A DNA stretch of 64,000 nucleotides from Pseudomonadota bacterium (lineage in GTDB: Bacteria > Myxococcota_A > UBA796 > SXON01): positions 1 through 64,000 of the forward strand of contig SXON01000121.1 in assembly GCA_005778355.1 (NCBI GenBank), in the 5' to 3' direction. Positions within the stretch are counted from its first letter, which is position 1; each line of letters starts with the position of its first letter. The position numbers and the translations under genes were made by a program. Shown here one piece after another: positions 1 through 8,843 of the stretch. The notes below the pieces were generated by a model that saw nothing but the letters and a program-made list of their open reading frames with translations, was not told the origin of the DNA and did no database searches.

Positions 1-1
1 A

Positions 2-157
2 GCGGCTCTGATTGGGCTAGACATCCACGCACGCGACTTTCGACTCGGTACGTTCTCGCCCGCGATCGACGCGGGCAATCCAGCGGCCACCTACAACGAC
101 ACCGGCGGCCCGCGCAATGACATGGGGGCGATTGGCGGGCCGAACGGATCATGGTGA
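2..157 (+). CDS. C-terminal end of a choice-of-anchor/parallel beta-helix surface protein (5' partial)
   Basis: Only the last 51 codons are in the window; the reading frame is open from base 2 to the TGA at 155-157. The visible segment contains SPAIDAGNPAATYNDTGG followed by RNDMGAIGGP. This SPAIDAG...DMGAYGGP ending is the well-known terminal motif of secreted right-handed parallel beta-helix (choice-of-anchor Q type) proteins. That suggests a large exported repeat protein whose body lies upstream of the window. Its substrate cannot be told from this fragment. It converges with the MocR-type gene, 15 bases away. Confidence 0.75.
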   Translation, partial: AALIGLDIHARDFRLGTFSPAIDAGNPAATYNDTGGPRNDMGAIGGPNGSW

Positions 158-172
158 CCCCGACACCCACCC

Positions 173-1591
173 CTACCCCCGCTCGAGCTCCGTCTCCAGG
201 AACCGGAACACCCCCGGCTCGCCCATGCAGGCCACGTTGAGCCGGGTGCGCGTGGAGGGCAACTGGAGTGGCGAGAACAGGCTCCCCGGCGCGAAGAGAT
301 AGCCGGCGTCGAGGCCGCGCTGGGCTAGCCCGTTGGTGTCGCGGCCGAGGTCGACCCAAAGGAAGAGCCCGGCCGACGGCGCGTCCACGCGCACGCCGAC
401 ACGCTCGAACTGGCGGAGGGTACGCACCCGCGCGGCGTCGAGCTTCCCCCGGAGGCGGTCCATCTGCTTGCGGTAGTGTCCCTCCACGAGCACCTGGTGC
501 ACCACCCGCTCACCGACCTCCGAGGTGGTGAGTGTCCGGAGCATTTTCTCGTCCGCCAGCCGGAGCGCGAGGTCGGGGTTGCAGGCGAGAAAGCCAACCC
601 GGACACTCCCCGCGAGAGTCTTGGAGAAGCCGCCCACGTACACGCTGCGGCGAAGCTGGTCGAGCGCTGAGATCCGCATGGCGGGCTGCACCGCAGACCC
701 GGGGTGCAGGTCGCAGTACACGTCGTCCTCCACGACGATGAAGTCGAACTGCTCGGCCAACCGCAGCACCTGGAAGGCCTTCGCGGGTGACAGAGAGCCC
801 GAACTCGGGTTGTGCAGGACGGAGTTGATCACGAACAGCTTGGGCCGGTGCGCCGCCGCGAGCGCCGCGAGCGCTTCGATGTCCGGTCCATCGGGCGCAC
901 GCGGGACCCCCACGACGTTGGCGCCCAGGGTCGCGAACGAGGCGAACATCAGGAACCAGGCGGGATCGTCGACCAGAACCGTGTCGCCGGGCGACAACAG
1001 CGAGCGCGCCACCAGCGAGAGCGCCTGGGTGACGCCCACCGTGGTGACGATCTGCTCAGGAGCGGCGGCGATCTGGATCTCCGCGAGCTTTCGCTGCACC
1101 TGCTGGCGGAGCGGCAGGTAGCCCTGCGGCGACCCGTAGTGCATGAGCGACGCCGCGTGGCGGCTCACGGCGCGCAAACCGCCCGCGAGCAGCCCCGGAT
1201 CGTGCCACTCGGAGGGGAGCATGCCCGATCCCGGCATACGACTCGGCGGGTGGTCGCGGAACATGCTCCGGATGAGCCAGGTGACGTCGAGGGCGGGCGG
1301 CGGCGCGGGTCGCCCGGCGACAACTACCGGCCGCGGCAGCTCGCGCACGTAGAAGCCCGAGCCCCGGCGCGACTCGAGGTGGCCAAGCGCCACGAGGCGG
1401 TCGTAGGCCTCGACCACCGTGGAGCGCGACACCCCGTGGCGCTCCGCGAAGTGGCGGATGGACGGCATCCGCGCGCCGGGGCGCAGCGTGCGGGCGCCGA
1501 TCTCACGCTCCACGAAGGCGGTGATCTGCTCGACGAGCGGCGGTCCGCCGTCGCGGTCAAGCAGGAGGCGAGGGAAAGGTGTCGTGGTCAT
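173..1591 (-). CDS. MocR/PdxR-type GntR regulator with aminotransferase-like domain
   Basis: A 472-residue fusion, the usual length for the MocR family. Residues about 15-85 are a GntR winged helix-turn-helix (GARMPSIRHFAERHGVSRST). Residues about 100-470 are a fold-type I aminotransferase domain, with PLP-binding Lys in GGFSKTLAGSVRVGF and the DDVYCDL aspartate region. In this family PLP acts as cofactor or sensor and the protein controls transcription of a neighbouring gene. The ATG at 1591 lies 94 bases from the divergent LysE-type exporter, and tandem repeats lie between them, so local regulation of that exporter is the likely job. The ligand is unknown; PdxR-like control of vitamin B6 metabolism is less likely because no pdx gene is adjacent. 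Confidence 0.9.
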   Translation of the reverse strand: MTTTPFPRLLLDRDGGPPLVEQITAFVEREIGARTLRPGARMPSIRHFAERHGVSRSTVVEAYDRLVALGHLESRRGSGFYVRELPRPVVVAGRPAPPPALDVTWLIRSMFRDHPPSRMPGSGMLPSEWHDPGLLAGGLRAVSRHAASLMHYGSPQGYLPLRQQVQRKLAEIQIAAAPEQIVTTVGVTQALSLVARSLLSPGDTVLVDDPAWFLMFASFATLGANVVGVPRAPDGPDIEALAALAAAHRPKLFVINSVLHNPSSGSLSPAKAFQVLRLAEQFDFIVVEDDVYCDLHPGSAVQPAMRISALDQLRRSVYVGGFSKTLAGSVRVGFLACNPDLALRLADEKMLRTLTTSEVGERVVHQVLVEGHYRKQMDRLRGKLDAARVRTLRQFERVGVRVDAPSAGLFLWVDLGRDTNGLAQRGLDAGYLFAPGSLFSPLQLPSTRTRLNVACMGEPGVFRFLETELERG

Positions 1592-1622
1592 CGAACCGGG
1601 CCAGTTCTGGGAAGATTCAGTA

Positions 1623-1642
1623 AAGTGTACTCTAAGTGTACT
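1623..1642. promoter_or_regulatory. Tandem AAGTGTACT repeats, probable MocR operator
   Basis: AAGTGTACT occurs at 1623-1631 and again at 1634-1642, exactly 11 bases apart (one helical turn), in an AT-richer patch between the divergent MocR and LysE genes. MocR-family regulators characteristically bind direct repeats in the spacer shared with their target. The assignment is by position and architecture only. Confidence 0.6.
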
Positions 1643-1685
1643 GCACAGCAGTGACTATCCCGGTCGGCGCACCTCGGAGCGCCTC

Positions 1686-2273
1686 GTGGAGTCCCTCGCC
1701 CCCCTCGCCGTGTACGCCTTCGTGTCGTCGATCACGCCCGGCCCGAACAACATGATGCTCACCACCTCGGGGTTGCGGTTCGGTTTTGTCCGAACCGTCC
1801 CGCACATCCTCGGGGTGAGCACCGGCTTCTGCACCCTCCTGGCGCTATGCGCGGCCGGCGTGGGCCAACTCGTCGGCGCCGCTCCCGCCCTGCAACTGGC
1901 CCTGAAGCTGGTGGGCTCGGCCTACCTGCTGCACATGGCCTGGCGCTTGCGCTCGCTCTCGGCCGCCCCCCCGGACGAGGAACTGGGCACGCCGATGTCG
2001 TTCGCCGCCGCCTGGCTCTTCCAGTTCGTGAACCCGAAGGGCTGGCTGATGGCGGTCACCAGCGCCGCGGCCTTCCTGCCACCGATCCACCCCGTGGCGC
2101 TCTCCATCGCCGCCTATTGCGTGGTCTTCGTGGGCGTGGGGCTCCCCTGCCTGTGCATCTGGGCGGGCGCCGGCGCCGCGCTGCGCGAGCAGCTACTCAA
2201 ACCCAGCTGGCAGCGTGGGGTCGGGCTAGCCATGGCCGCGCTGACGCTCTACGCAGCCGCGTCCGTGTGGTAG
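1686..2273 (+). CDS. LysE/RhtB family amino-acid or metabolite exporter
   Basis: An inner-membrane translocator of 195 residues from the GTG at 1686, the normal size for LysE/RhtB proteins (about 200). The N-terminus carries the family signature FVSSITPGPNNMMLTTSGLR at residues about 11-30. Hydrophobic helices follow (LGVSTGFCTLLALCAAGVGQ, LALKLVGSAYLLHMAWRL) and the conserved FQFVNPKGW lies mid-protein. The reading frame stays open well upstream, but the GTG gives the canonical N-terminus and clears the operator. Substrate is unknown (homoserine, threonine or another metabolite). The divergent MocR gene is its likely regulator. Confidence 0.88.
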   Translation: MESLAPLAVYAFVSSITPGPNNMMLTTSGLRFGFVRTVPHILGVSTGFCTLLALCAAGVGQLVGAAPALQLALKLVGSAYLLHMAWRLRSLSAAPPDEELGTPMSFAAAWLFQFVNPKGWLMAVTSAAAFLPPIHPVALSIAAYCVVFVGVGLPCLCIWAGAGAALREQLLKPSWQRGVGLAMAALTLYAAASVW

Positions 2274-2286
2274 CCAGGGGTCCAGA

Positions 2287-2324
2287 GTTTCCACATGTAA
2301 ACCCCAGTGTTTCCACGCGGAAAC
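2287..2324. promoter_or_regulatory. Two inverted-repeat boxes of the GTTTCCAC...GAAAC type upstream of the protease gene
   Basis: GTTTCCACATGTAAAC at 2287-2302 and GTTTCCACGCGGAAAC at 2309-2324 are two imperfect palindromes whose starts are 22 bases apart (two helical turns). They lie between the LysE stop and the protease start at 2373. They share a frame with the better palindrome at 12704-12719. They could be operator sites for the 2373-6345 run or degenerate relatives of parS; sequence alone does not decide. Confidence 0.45.
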
Positions 2325-2372
2325 TCCGCGCGGCCCCGATGACGGGTGCTACCAGGCAAGAGGGAGTACCCC

Positions 2373-3968
2373 ATGAGCGCCTACCAGATTGCCCGCATGG
2401 GCTGGTTTCCCGATCCGCTCGACAATCGGGATCGTAGTGTCCGCGACGCCGAGGTGCAGAACCGGCTGGCTGTCGCGTTGCCGCGCCTGTCCCCCGAGGT
2501 GGCCACCACCGCAGGCACGATGACGTCGGTGGGCGCCCTCCGGGCCGACCTTCGCCGCTGGTGCTCGCCGATCGAAGACCAGGGCCAGGTGGGCTCCTGC
2601 ACCGCCCAGGCCGTCGTGGGCGCGCTCGAGTACTTCGAGAAGAAGGCGCGGGGCACACATGTCGACGCCTCGCGGCTCTTCCTTTACCGCGCCACGCGCC
2701 GGTTCTTGCAGTGGGACGGACGGGGCGACACCGGCGCCTTTGTCCGCAGCACCATCAAGGCCCTTCGCCTCTTCGGCGCGCCGCCCGAGCGATTCTGGCC
2801 GTACCTGGAGGCCCGCTTCGACCAGGAACCCGACGCTTTCGTCTACGCGCTCGCGCAGAACTTCAAGGCCATCGAGTACTTCCGCCTCGACGAGTCCGCC
2901 ACGCAGCTCAAGAGCGCGCTCGCCTCGGGCCTGCCCTTCGCATTCGGCTTCACGTGCTTCAACAGCCTGTTTCGCGCCGACGTGTCGGCGAGCGGGGTCA
3001 TCCCCTACCCGTCGCAGACAGACTCCGTCGTGGGCGGACACGCCGTGCTGGCGGTGGGCTACACCGACTCGCACGTGCTCATCCGCAACTCCTGGGGCAC
3101 CGACTGGGGCGACCGTGGCCACGGTTACCTCCCCTGGTCGTACTTCGACCGGGCGCGTCCCCTTGCCACCGATTGCTGGGCCTTGCTCAACGCGGCCTGG
3201 CTCCCTGATGGCGACATCTCGGAGGTCCGGTCCCGCAAGACCCGCGCCGCGCGACGACCCGCTCGTCCTGCCACCGTGCAGGTGCGACGCGGCAACGACC
3301 CCGCGCGGCGACTCCCCCTCAAGCTGAGTCCTCTCGGCGTGGCGCTGGCACAACCCACCGCCGGGGCTCCCCAGGAGGTGTCGCCCGCGCCGGTGAGCCT
3401 GTCGATCAAGTCGGTGACCCTCCACAAGAGCTTCGACTTCCAGCTCTTCGGGAAGGCCGTCAACGAGCTCTACATGGTGGCCATCGCCTGGGACTACTCG
3501 GGACGTCCGGCCGTGGTGTACCCGCCACCTCAGGCCACGCCAGCCGAAATGGCGCGTGCCACCTACCAGGCCACCAGGGACGAGCCGGTGGTCTTCCTCG
3601 GCAGCGGCATCGAGATCTGGCCCGCACAGCCGGTGACCGGGAGTCTCAACGTGCGCATCTTCCTGGTGGAGTCCGATGCCGACGTGCAGGCGACGGGCAA
3701 GAAGCTGGCCAAGATCACCGAGGTGGTGAACGGGAGCGCCTTCGGCGCCGCCATCACCGCGCTCGCCGCGGGCACCGCCGGCACCGTGTCGGCCGTGGTG
3801 GCCGCCGCCGCCGCGCTCACCCAGGTGGTGGCGGAGTTGATGCAAAAGGACGAGGACGATCTCGTGGCCGTGTTCGACGGCAGCTACGGGGCGGACCACG
3901 GCTTCGGCTCGGGCGAGGAAAACAACACTCAGAACGGCGCGACCATCAGTCTGCGCGTGAAGGGGTAA
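2373..3968 (+). CDS. C1 (papain-like) cysteine peptidase with a C-terminal accessory domain
   Basis: A 531-residue protein starting at the ATG at 2373, preceded by an AGGGAG ribosome-binding site; the in-frame GTG at 2346 lies upstream of that site. The papain triad is visible: Cys76 in QGQVGSCTAQAV, His223 in GGHAVLAVGY, Asn239 in RNSWGTDWGDRG. Residues about 275-531 form a second region with a Lys/Arg-rich linker, a beta-rich stretch and an Ala/Gly hydrophobic segment near residues 450-485. No signal peptide or obvious propeptide is seen, so a cytoplasmic or non-classically exported enzyme is likely. It is first in a run with three genes of unknown role and converges on the sigma-CHAT-GMC run. 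Confidence 0.85.
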   Translation: MSAYQIARMGWFPDPLDNRDRSVRDAEVQNRLAVALPRLSPEVATTAGTMTSVGALRADLRRWCSPIEDQGQVGSCTAQAVVGALEYFEKKARGTHVDASRLFLYRATRRFLQWDGRGDTGAFVRSTIKALRLFGAPPERFWPYLEARFDQEPDAFVYALAQNFKAIEYFRLDESATQLKSALASGLPFAFGFTCFNSLFRADVSASGVIPYPSQTDSVVGGHAVLAVGYTDSHVLIRNSWGTDWGDRGHGYLPWSYFDRARPLATDCWALLNAAWLPDGDISEVRSRKTRAARRPARPATVQVRRGNDPARRLPLKLSPLGVALAQPTAGAPQEVSPAPVSLSIKSVTLHKSFDFQLFGKAVNELYMVAIAWDYSGRPAVVYPPPQATPAEMARATYQATRDEPVVFLGSGIEIWPAQPVTGSLNVRIFLVESDADVQATGKKLAKITEVVNGSAFGAAITALAAGTAGTVSAVVAAAAALTQVVAELMQKDEDDLVAVFDGSYGADHGFGSGEENNTQNGATISLRVKG

Positions 3969-3974
3969 GCTCAA

Positions 3975-4538
3975 ATGGCACGCTGGAACTTCGACAAGCT
4001 CTCGGAAGCCAAGCCAGACACGCTCGAGAAGCTGATGCGCGAGTGTCCCGCGCCGGACTACGCCGCCCTCGACGGCTTCCGCTACATGGGGTGGAACCAC
4101 GGCTGGGGGGCATCGCTCCTCTCAGGCGAGAAACTCTCCAAGGCCTTCCTCCGAGACAAGAAGAAGACAGTCGGCTTCAACGAGGTGATCCTCCAGGACC
4201 TCGCGGGTCCCAAGGGGAAGTGGAACCGGCTCATGGTCGGCGGCCGTCCGGTGCAGCTCGCCTTCTACCGTTTCGCGCGGGTGAAGGACGAGCCGGAGGA
4301 GCCGTGGTCGAGCCCCTACCCGCAGGCCGGCGTGCTCCACTATGGGCTACCAAAGCTCAATACCGGTGTCAACGTGATCTTCCAGTGCATCCGCGATGTG
4401 ATCGTGTGCCCGAACCCGGGCGACCACGAGCTGCTTCTCTGCAAGGCACACTTCCGGCGCAGCGCGCGCAAGGCCGACTTCTACTGCTACTTCCAGCTCG
4501 GCAAGCGCGTGCCCATCGACTTCCCGCCCTGGGGCTGA
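3975..4538 (+). CDS. Hypothetical protein linked to the C1 peptidase
   Basis: A 187-residue protein that I do not recognise. It starts 6 bases after the protease stop and is probably co-transcribed. It is soluble, without signal peptide or membrane segment, with aromatic-rich motifs (MGWNHGWG, VQLAFYRFARV) and several cysteines in the C-terminal half (IFQCIRDVIVCP, LLLCKAH, FYCYFQLG). The region VIFQCIRDVIVCPNPGDHEL reads like a beta-sandwich core. Its tight spacing suggests it works with the protease, as substrate, inhibitor or partner, but nothing in the sequence shows which. Confidence 0.7.
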   Translation: MARWNFDKLSEAKPDTLEKLMRECPAPDYAALDGFRYMGWNHGWGASLLSGEKLSKAFLRDKKKTVGFNEVILQDLAGPKGKWNRLMVGGRPVQLAFYRFARVKDEPEEPWSSPYPQAGVLHYGLPKLNTGVNVIFQCIRDVIVCPNPGDHELLLCKAHFRRSARKADFYCYFQLGKRVPIDFPPWG

Positions 4539-4611
4539 ACTTTATTGTGGGTCCCGGAGTGAGGTAGCCCCGGCTCGCGCCCTCCTTCCCGTGCCCCACA
4601 GTGGAGGAGCG

Positions 4612-5355
4612 ATGACCCCTGCCGTCGTTGTCCGCAGCCATGGCGTGCTCGTCGAGGCGCCCATCACGCGACGCGTGATCCCCTTCGATGGCCAGCCCGC
4701 CGAGTCCGAGCTCGCCCGCGCCGCACAGTTCATTCGCTCGGTCACGGCCCGCAGCGGCGTGGAGTGCGCACGGCGCGTGGGCGAGTACCTGGTGGAGCAC
4801 TTCTACGGGGGCGACTTCGCGCAGGTACACCGCCACGGGCGCAAGCACGCCTCGCTGCGCGCGCTCGCGGCGCGGGACGATCTCGGCGTGTCGCCCACCT
4901 TCCTCTGGACGGCCATCGCCGTGGCCGAGCAATGGGTGCTACTGCCCGTGGAGTTGGCGGAGTCCCTGCCGCTGGCGCACCACCGGCTCCTGCTCCCGGT
5001 GCATGATCGCGCCGAACGGGTTCGCCTGGCTCGCGTGGCCGTGGAGGGGCGCTGGTCGGTGCGGCAACTACAGGCCGAGATCCAGCGCCATCGCGAGGAG
5101 GAGCGCATGCTCACCGGCGCGCGCAAGCCGGGCCGCCCGCCCGGGGCGGGGATCGAGCGGCTCACCCGCCTGATCGCCGAGGTGGCGGTGGAGGTGGAGC
5201 GCGCCGCCTCCGAGGGGCGGCTCGAGCGTCTGGAACCGGAGGAACTACTCGCCTTCGAGGAGGCGCTCGACGACGCGATCAATCGCCTCGAGGATTGTTT
5301 CGACGGGGTGAAAGAGGCGGCGGAGGCGGTTCGTGTCCTCCGCTCGGAGGACTGA
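4612..5355 (+). CDS. Hypothetical protein with a helical, ParB/HTH-like N-terminal region
   Basis: A 247-residue protein from the ATG at 4612, preceded by GGAGGAG. Residues about 35-150 are mostly helical (VGEYLVEHFYGGDFAQVHRH, then a segment ending WSVRQLQAEIQRHR) and resemble uncharacterised myxobacterial proteins that look like DNA-binding or ParB-type helical bundles; that resemblance is from memory and weak. A GRPPGAG linker is followed by an acidic coiled coil (LEPEELLAFEEALDDAINRL). It lies 3 bases before the alpha/beta hydrolase, so it is surely part of the same transcript. Confidence 0.65.
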   Translation: MTPAVVVRSHGVLVEAPITRRVIPFDGQPAESELARAAQFIRSVTARSGVECARRVGEYLVEHFYGGDFAQVHRHGRKHASLRALAARDDLGVSPTFLWTAIAVAEQWVLLPVELAESLPLAHHRLLLPVHDRAERVRLARVAVEGRWSVRQLQAEIQRHREEERMLTGARKPGRPPGAGIERLTRLIAEVAVEVERAASEGRLERLEPEELLAFEEALDDAINRLEDCFDGVKEAAEAVRVLRSED

Positions 5356-5358
5356 AGC

Positions 5359-6345
5359 ATGACCACCCGCTGGATGATCACCAACCGCGCGGTGCGGGGC
5401 GGCGTGCCTGGCATTCGCCGGGGCGACCGGAGCTACTGGATGTCGTCGTCCGACCGGCGCCTCGATCGGCTCTCGGACTGGACGGAGGTGACCGCCCGCG
5501 TATTCCAGCGGGAGTTGCTCGCCGCCGCCCAAGCCCTGCCGAGGGTGAACGACCCGCTGCACCAGCACGAAGACCAGAAGCACGTGTGCCTCTTCGTGCA
5601 CGGCTACAACAACAGCTGGATCGACGCCGTGCTTCGATACGATCAGGTGTCGCGCGACCTCTTTGACGGTGAGCGCGGCCTCGGGCTCAGCGTGCTCTTC
5701 AGTTGGCCGAGCGACGGCATGCTCGCCGGCTACGTGCCCGACCGAGTCGACGCCGACCACTCGGCCGACGACGTGGCCCAGGTGCTGGTCGACCTCCACG
5801 ACTACCAGGTCGCCATGCAGCGGCTCGCGATGAAGGACCCGTCTGCCGCCTGCCAGGTGAAGATCTCGGCCATCGCCCACTCGATGGGGAACTACGTGAT
5901 GCAGCAGGGGGTGGCGCGGGCGTGGACACGGGCGAACCGGCCGGCGCTGGTGAGCCTCTTCTCGCAGCTCCTGATGGTGGCCGCCGACGTGGACAACGAC
6001 CTCTTCGCCTGCGGCGAGAGCAGCGACGGATCGCCGGGCGAGGCGATCGCCAACCTCTGCTACCGGGTAACGGCCCTGTACAGCGGGCGAGATCCCGCAC
6101 TCGCCGCCTCCGCCGGCCTCAAACACTTCGGCAAACGACGACTCGGCCGCTCGGGGCTCGATCGCGCCCACGCGCCCCCTGACAACGTGTGGGACTACGA
6201 CTGCACACCCCTTCTCGGCAACGCAGACACGGCGGCGGTGCACTCCGCCTACTTCACGGAGATCGCGACGCAGCGGCTGATGGTCGACGTGCTCCGCGGG
6301 CTCGACCGCGCCGTCGTGGTGGGTCGAGTGAACTCGCGCGGCTAG
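5359..6345 (+). CDS. Alpha/beta hydrolase (DUF900-like)
   Basis: A 328-residue serine hydrolase-like protein. The oxyanion-hole strand LFVHGYNNSW lies near residue 80, and the nucleophile elbow AHSMGN places Ser175. This HGYNNS...HSMGN layout is typical of the DUF900/lipase-like alpha/beta hydrolases. No signal peptide is seen. It is last in the protease-led run, and its stop overlaps the stop of the convergent GMC oxidoreductase by 4 bases. Substrate unknown; esterase or acyl hydrolase activity is the family expectation. Confidence 0.8.
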   Translation: MTTRWMITNRAVRGGVPGIRRGDRSYWMSSSDRRLDRLSDWTEVTARVFQRELLAAAQALPRVNDPLHQHEDQKHVCLFVHGYNNSWIDAVLRYDQVSRDLFDGERGLGLSVLFSWPSDGMLAGYVPDRVDADHSADDVAQVLVDLHDYQVAMQRLAMKDPSAACQVKISAIAHSMGNYVMQQGVARAWTRANRPALVSLFSQLLMVAADVDNDLFACGESSDGSPGEAIANLCYRVTALYSGRDPALAASAGLKHFGKRRLGRSGLDRAHAPPDNVWDYDCTPLLGNADTAAVHSAYFTEIATQRLMVDVLRGLDRAVVVGRVNSRG

Positions 6346-8843
6346 CCAATCCCTGCCCCCGCCAGGTCGGCCAGCGCCATGATCGTCCACTGGGGGTTCA
6401 AGCCCGCCGCCGTGGGGAACACGCTCGCGTCCACCACGTGCACGTTGGCGAGGTGCCGAACCCGGAACTCCGGGTCGACCACCGCGAAGTCGTCCTGCGT
6501 GGAGAGCGCGTTGCCACCCTGGGGGTGACCCGTCCCGAGCGCGAGTTGCGCCGGCGACTGGAGCTCGGCGTCGTAGACCGCCTGGGCGTCCTGCCCGGGC
6601 ACGAGTTCCAGGAGCCCATCGGCGGTGGCGGGCACCACCCGAAGCGGACGCCCCGCCTCGGTGCCCCGGAGCAGGAGCGCACTCGCGTGGCCGAGGCCCT
6701 GACGGAGCCGCCGGAACACGGCCTGGTCTACCCCGAGGTGGGCCTGGCCGTGCTCGTCGACGAAGCCGCTGTCGTCCGAGGCCACTAGCACGCCGAGACT
6801 CAAGACGTTGGCGTACTCCAGCATCCGGTCGTGGTGCAGGCGCCCACCGCCCGGGATCGCCTGAGCCTGTGCCGCAGGCGGGTTGAACCACGACTCGATG
6901 ATGTAGGGCCGGGTCGCATCGTAGAGGTAGTGCGTGATCTGGGCATGGGCACGCAGGCGAACGCGATCAGGGTAGAAGGCGTGGACAAAGCCACCGATAT
7001 TGGCGCCCAGATGCTTGCCGAGGGGCACGTCGCGGTTGCGCAGCCGGTCGCGGATCCGAGGGGTGCCGAGCAAGATGCGGGACGAGCCAATCGCCCCGGC
7101 CGCGAGCACGTAGGTGCGCGCTCGCACTTCCACCCGCTCGCCGCCGCCCAGTTCCACCTCGAGATGACTCACGCGCTCGCCGGCGAGAGCTAGAGGCATC
7201 CGCACCACGCGCGCCCGCTCGACGATGACCATGCCTCGCCCACAGGCACGCGGCAGGTGCACCTGCAGGACGCTCGACTTCCGCACGTAGGGGCAACCGT
7301 TGTTGCACAGACCACAGCCGAGGCAGGCCTCGTCGTGGCCGCGGTTGACAAGGCCCTCGAAGAATCCATCGACGGGCGGGCCGCCAACGTTCGGCTTCCC
7401 CGGCGAGGGAAGGCCGCCGAGGTAACGCCAGGCGGGGTTGAGCCCGCCTGGGTGGTCGAGCACATCGCCCACCGCGCGGATGCCCAGCTCGGCGGCGATG
7501 CGGGCGTAGGCCGACGGGAGCGCGTCGATGAGCGACGGTGGGAATCCCCGCGACCGCCACTCGTCGCGCTTGGCGCCTGGGAGCTGGAAACACACGGCGT
7601 TGTTGATCATCGCGCCACCGCCGACGCAGTGCCCCTGGAGTACGACGAGTGGGCCTCCCTTGCCGCTGCTGTTGGTGGCCGTCTGCATGCCGGCCGAGTG
7701 GTAGAGCTGGGAGATGGCCGTCACCTCGTCGCCCCGGAGCGTGCCCTGCGGCACGAACGGACCAGCCTCCAACATCAGGACCTTGGCGCCGCGCGCCGTC
7801 AGCCGGTCGGCCAGGACGCCGCCGCCCACGCCGGACCCCACCACCACCACGTCCCAGCCGCCGTTCGGCTCGGGCGGCAGCCGCGACCGGACGCTCAGTC
7901 GATCGTCCACCGCCGCGGGGAATGGGTTGGTGGGCGGTCGATAGCCCACCCGGCGATGACCGTCGGGGTGGTTGTAGTAGGGCAGAAGGAAGACCCGCTG
8001 CAGGAGCGACAGGACCACCGCCATCCACTCCGGGTCGCGACGGCGAAGCACCTCGTGCACCTTCTCGTGCCACTCGGCCACCGGGGCCTCGGCGGGGAGC
8101 AACTTCTCGGCCTCCGCGAGCAGCCGCGACACGCTGCGCACCGTGTCGTCGGGCCACTTTCCGGACTCGACCGCGCCGCGGACGAAACGCTCGAACTCGT
8201 CGATCACCTCGCGCGCCCGGGGACCGGTTCCTTCTCTGGGCAACAGCGCGTGGGCGAGGATCACCAGCACCCGTCGCTCCCGAGGAGAGAAGCGGGAACC
8301 ATCGGCGAACAGGGGGGGCAGATCCCGGTAGACCACCTCCAGCTCGCGGTTGAGGAAGGCGAAGTAGTCACGACGGGCCTCGCGCTCGGCAGCTGGGCTC
8401 GGGGCGCGGTTCACCCTCAGGCTGCCCCAGCTCTCGAGGGCCGCGAGGCGGAGCGTCCCCCGCGCATGCTCGGCGCCGTGTCGCGACACCGTTACCCGCG
8501 CTTGCCCCAGGTCAACGAGCACATCGAGCCCCCGGTCGTCGGCGAGCTTCCGCGTGGCCGTCACCCGCACCTGGCCCGCGCCCAGGTCGTGAAACAAGAC
8601 GCGACGACCCGGACCGGAGGGCGCGAACATCGACAGCGAGCCCCGCAGCCGGGTGATGTCGTTGCCGAGGGTGAGCCTGGCCCGCGCGTCGGCCACGTGC
8701 ATGTCGCCGTCGAGGAACGTAGAGAGCGAGGGAATGTCGACCTCCACTTCAAGGCGCGCGCGCGCCTTGCCGCCGCCGGCAAGCTCGAGCGTGCCCACCA
8801 GTGGCTCCTTGAACGAGACGCCGACGCTGGCCGGGTAGGGCAT
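6342..8843 (-). CDS. GMC-family FAD oxidoreductase with a long N-terminal extension
   Basis: An 833-residue flavoprotein. The ATG at 8843 is preferred because GGAGG lies 6 bases upstream; the alternative GTG at 8858 falls just ahead of that site. Residues about 1-150 form a beta-rich extra domain, then about 150 helical residues precede the FAD-binding fold (DVVVVGSGVGGGVLADRL near 335). The C-terminus has GTGHPQGGNALS and NPQWTIMALADLAG, the GMC/cholesterol-oxidase-type end. A ferredoxin-like CLGCGLCNNGCP motif sits mid-domain, as in some family members. Substrate is probably a long-chain or sterol-like alcohol, not determinable here. It lies downstream of the sigma-CHAT genes on the same strand. 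Confidence 0.87.
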   Translation of the reverse strand: MPYPASVGVSFKEPLVGTLELAGGGKARARLEVEVDIPSLSTFLDGDMHVADARARLTLGNDITRLRGSLSMFAPSGPGRRVLFHDLGAGQVRVTATRKLADDRGLDVLVDLGQARVTVSRHGAEHARGTLRLAALESWGSLRVNRAPSPAAEREARRDYFAFLNRELEVVYRDLPPLFADGSRFSPRERRVLVILAHALLPREGTGPRAREVIDEFERFVRGAVESGKWPDDTVRSVSRLLAEAEKLLPAEAPVAEWHEKVHEVLRRRDPEWMAVVLSLLQRVFLLPYYNHPDGHRRVGYRPPTNPFPAAVDDRLSVRSRLPPEPNGGWDVVVVGSGVGGGVLADRLTARGAKVLMLEAGPFVPQGTLRGDEVTAISQLYHSAGMQTATNSSGKGGPLVVLQGHCVGGGAMINNAVCFQLPGAKRDEWRSRGFPPSLIDALPSAYARIAAELGIRAVGDVLDHPGGLNPAWRYLGGLPSPGKPNVGGPPVDGFFEGLVNRGHDEACLGCGLCNNGCPYVRKSSVLQVHLPRACGRGMVIVERARVVRMPLALAGERVSHLEVELGGGERVEVRARTYVLAAGAIGSSRILLGTPRIRDRLRNRDVPLGKHLGANIGGFVHAFYPDRVRLRAHAQITHYLYDATRPYIIESWFNPPAAQAQAIPGGGRLHHDRMLEYANVLSLGVLVASDDSGFVDEHGQAHLGVDQAVFRRLRQGLGHASALLLRGTEAGRPLRVVPATADGLLELVPGQDAQAVYDAELQSPAQLALGTGHPQGGNALSTQDDFAVVDPEFRVRHLANVHVVDASVFPTAAGLNPQWTIMALADLAGAGIG

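Noticed and set aside
2349-4100. 583-codon minus-strand frame opposite the C1 protease
   Set aside because: The plus-strand protease has an intact catalytic triad and ribosome-binding site; the antisense frame is His/Gly/Arg filler.
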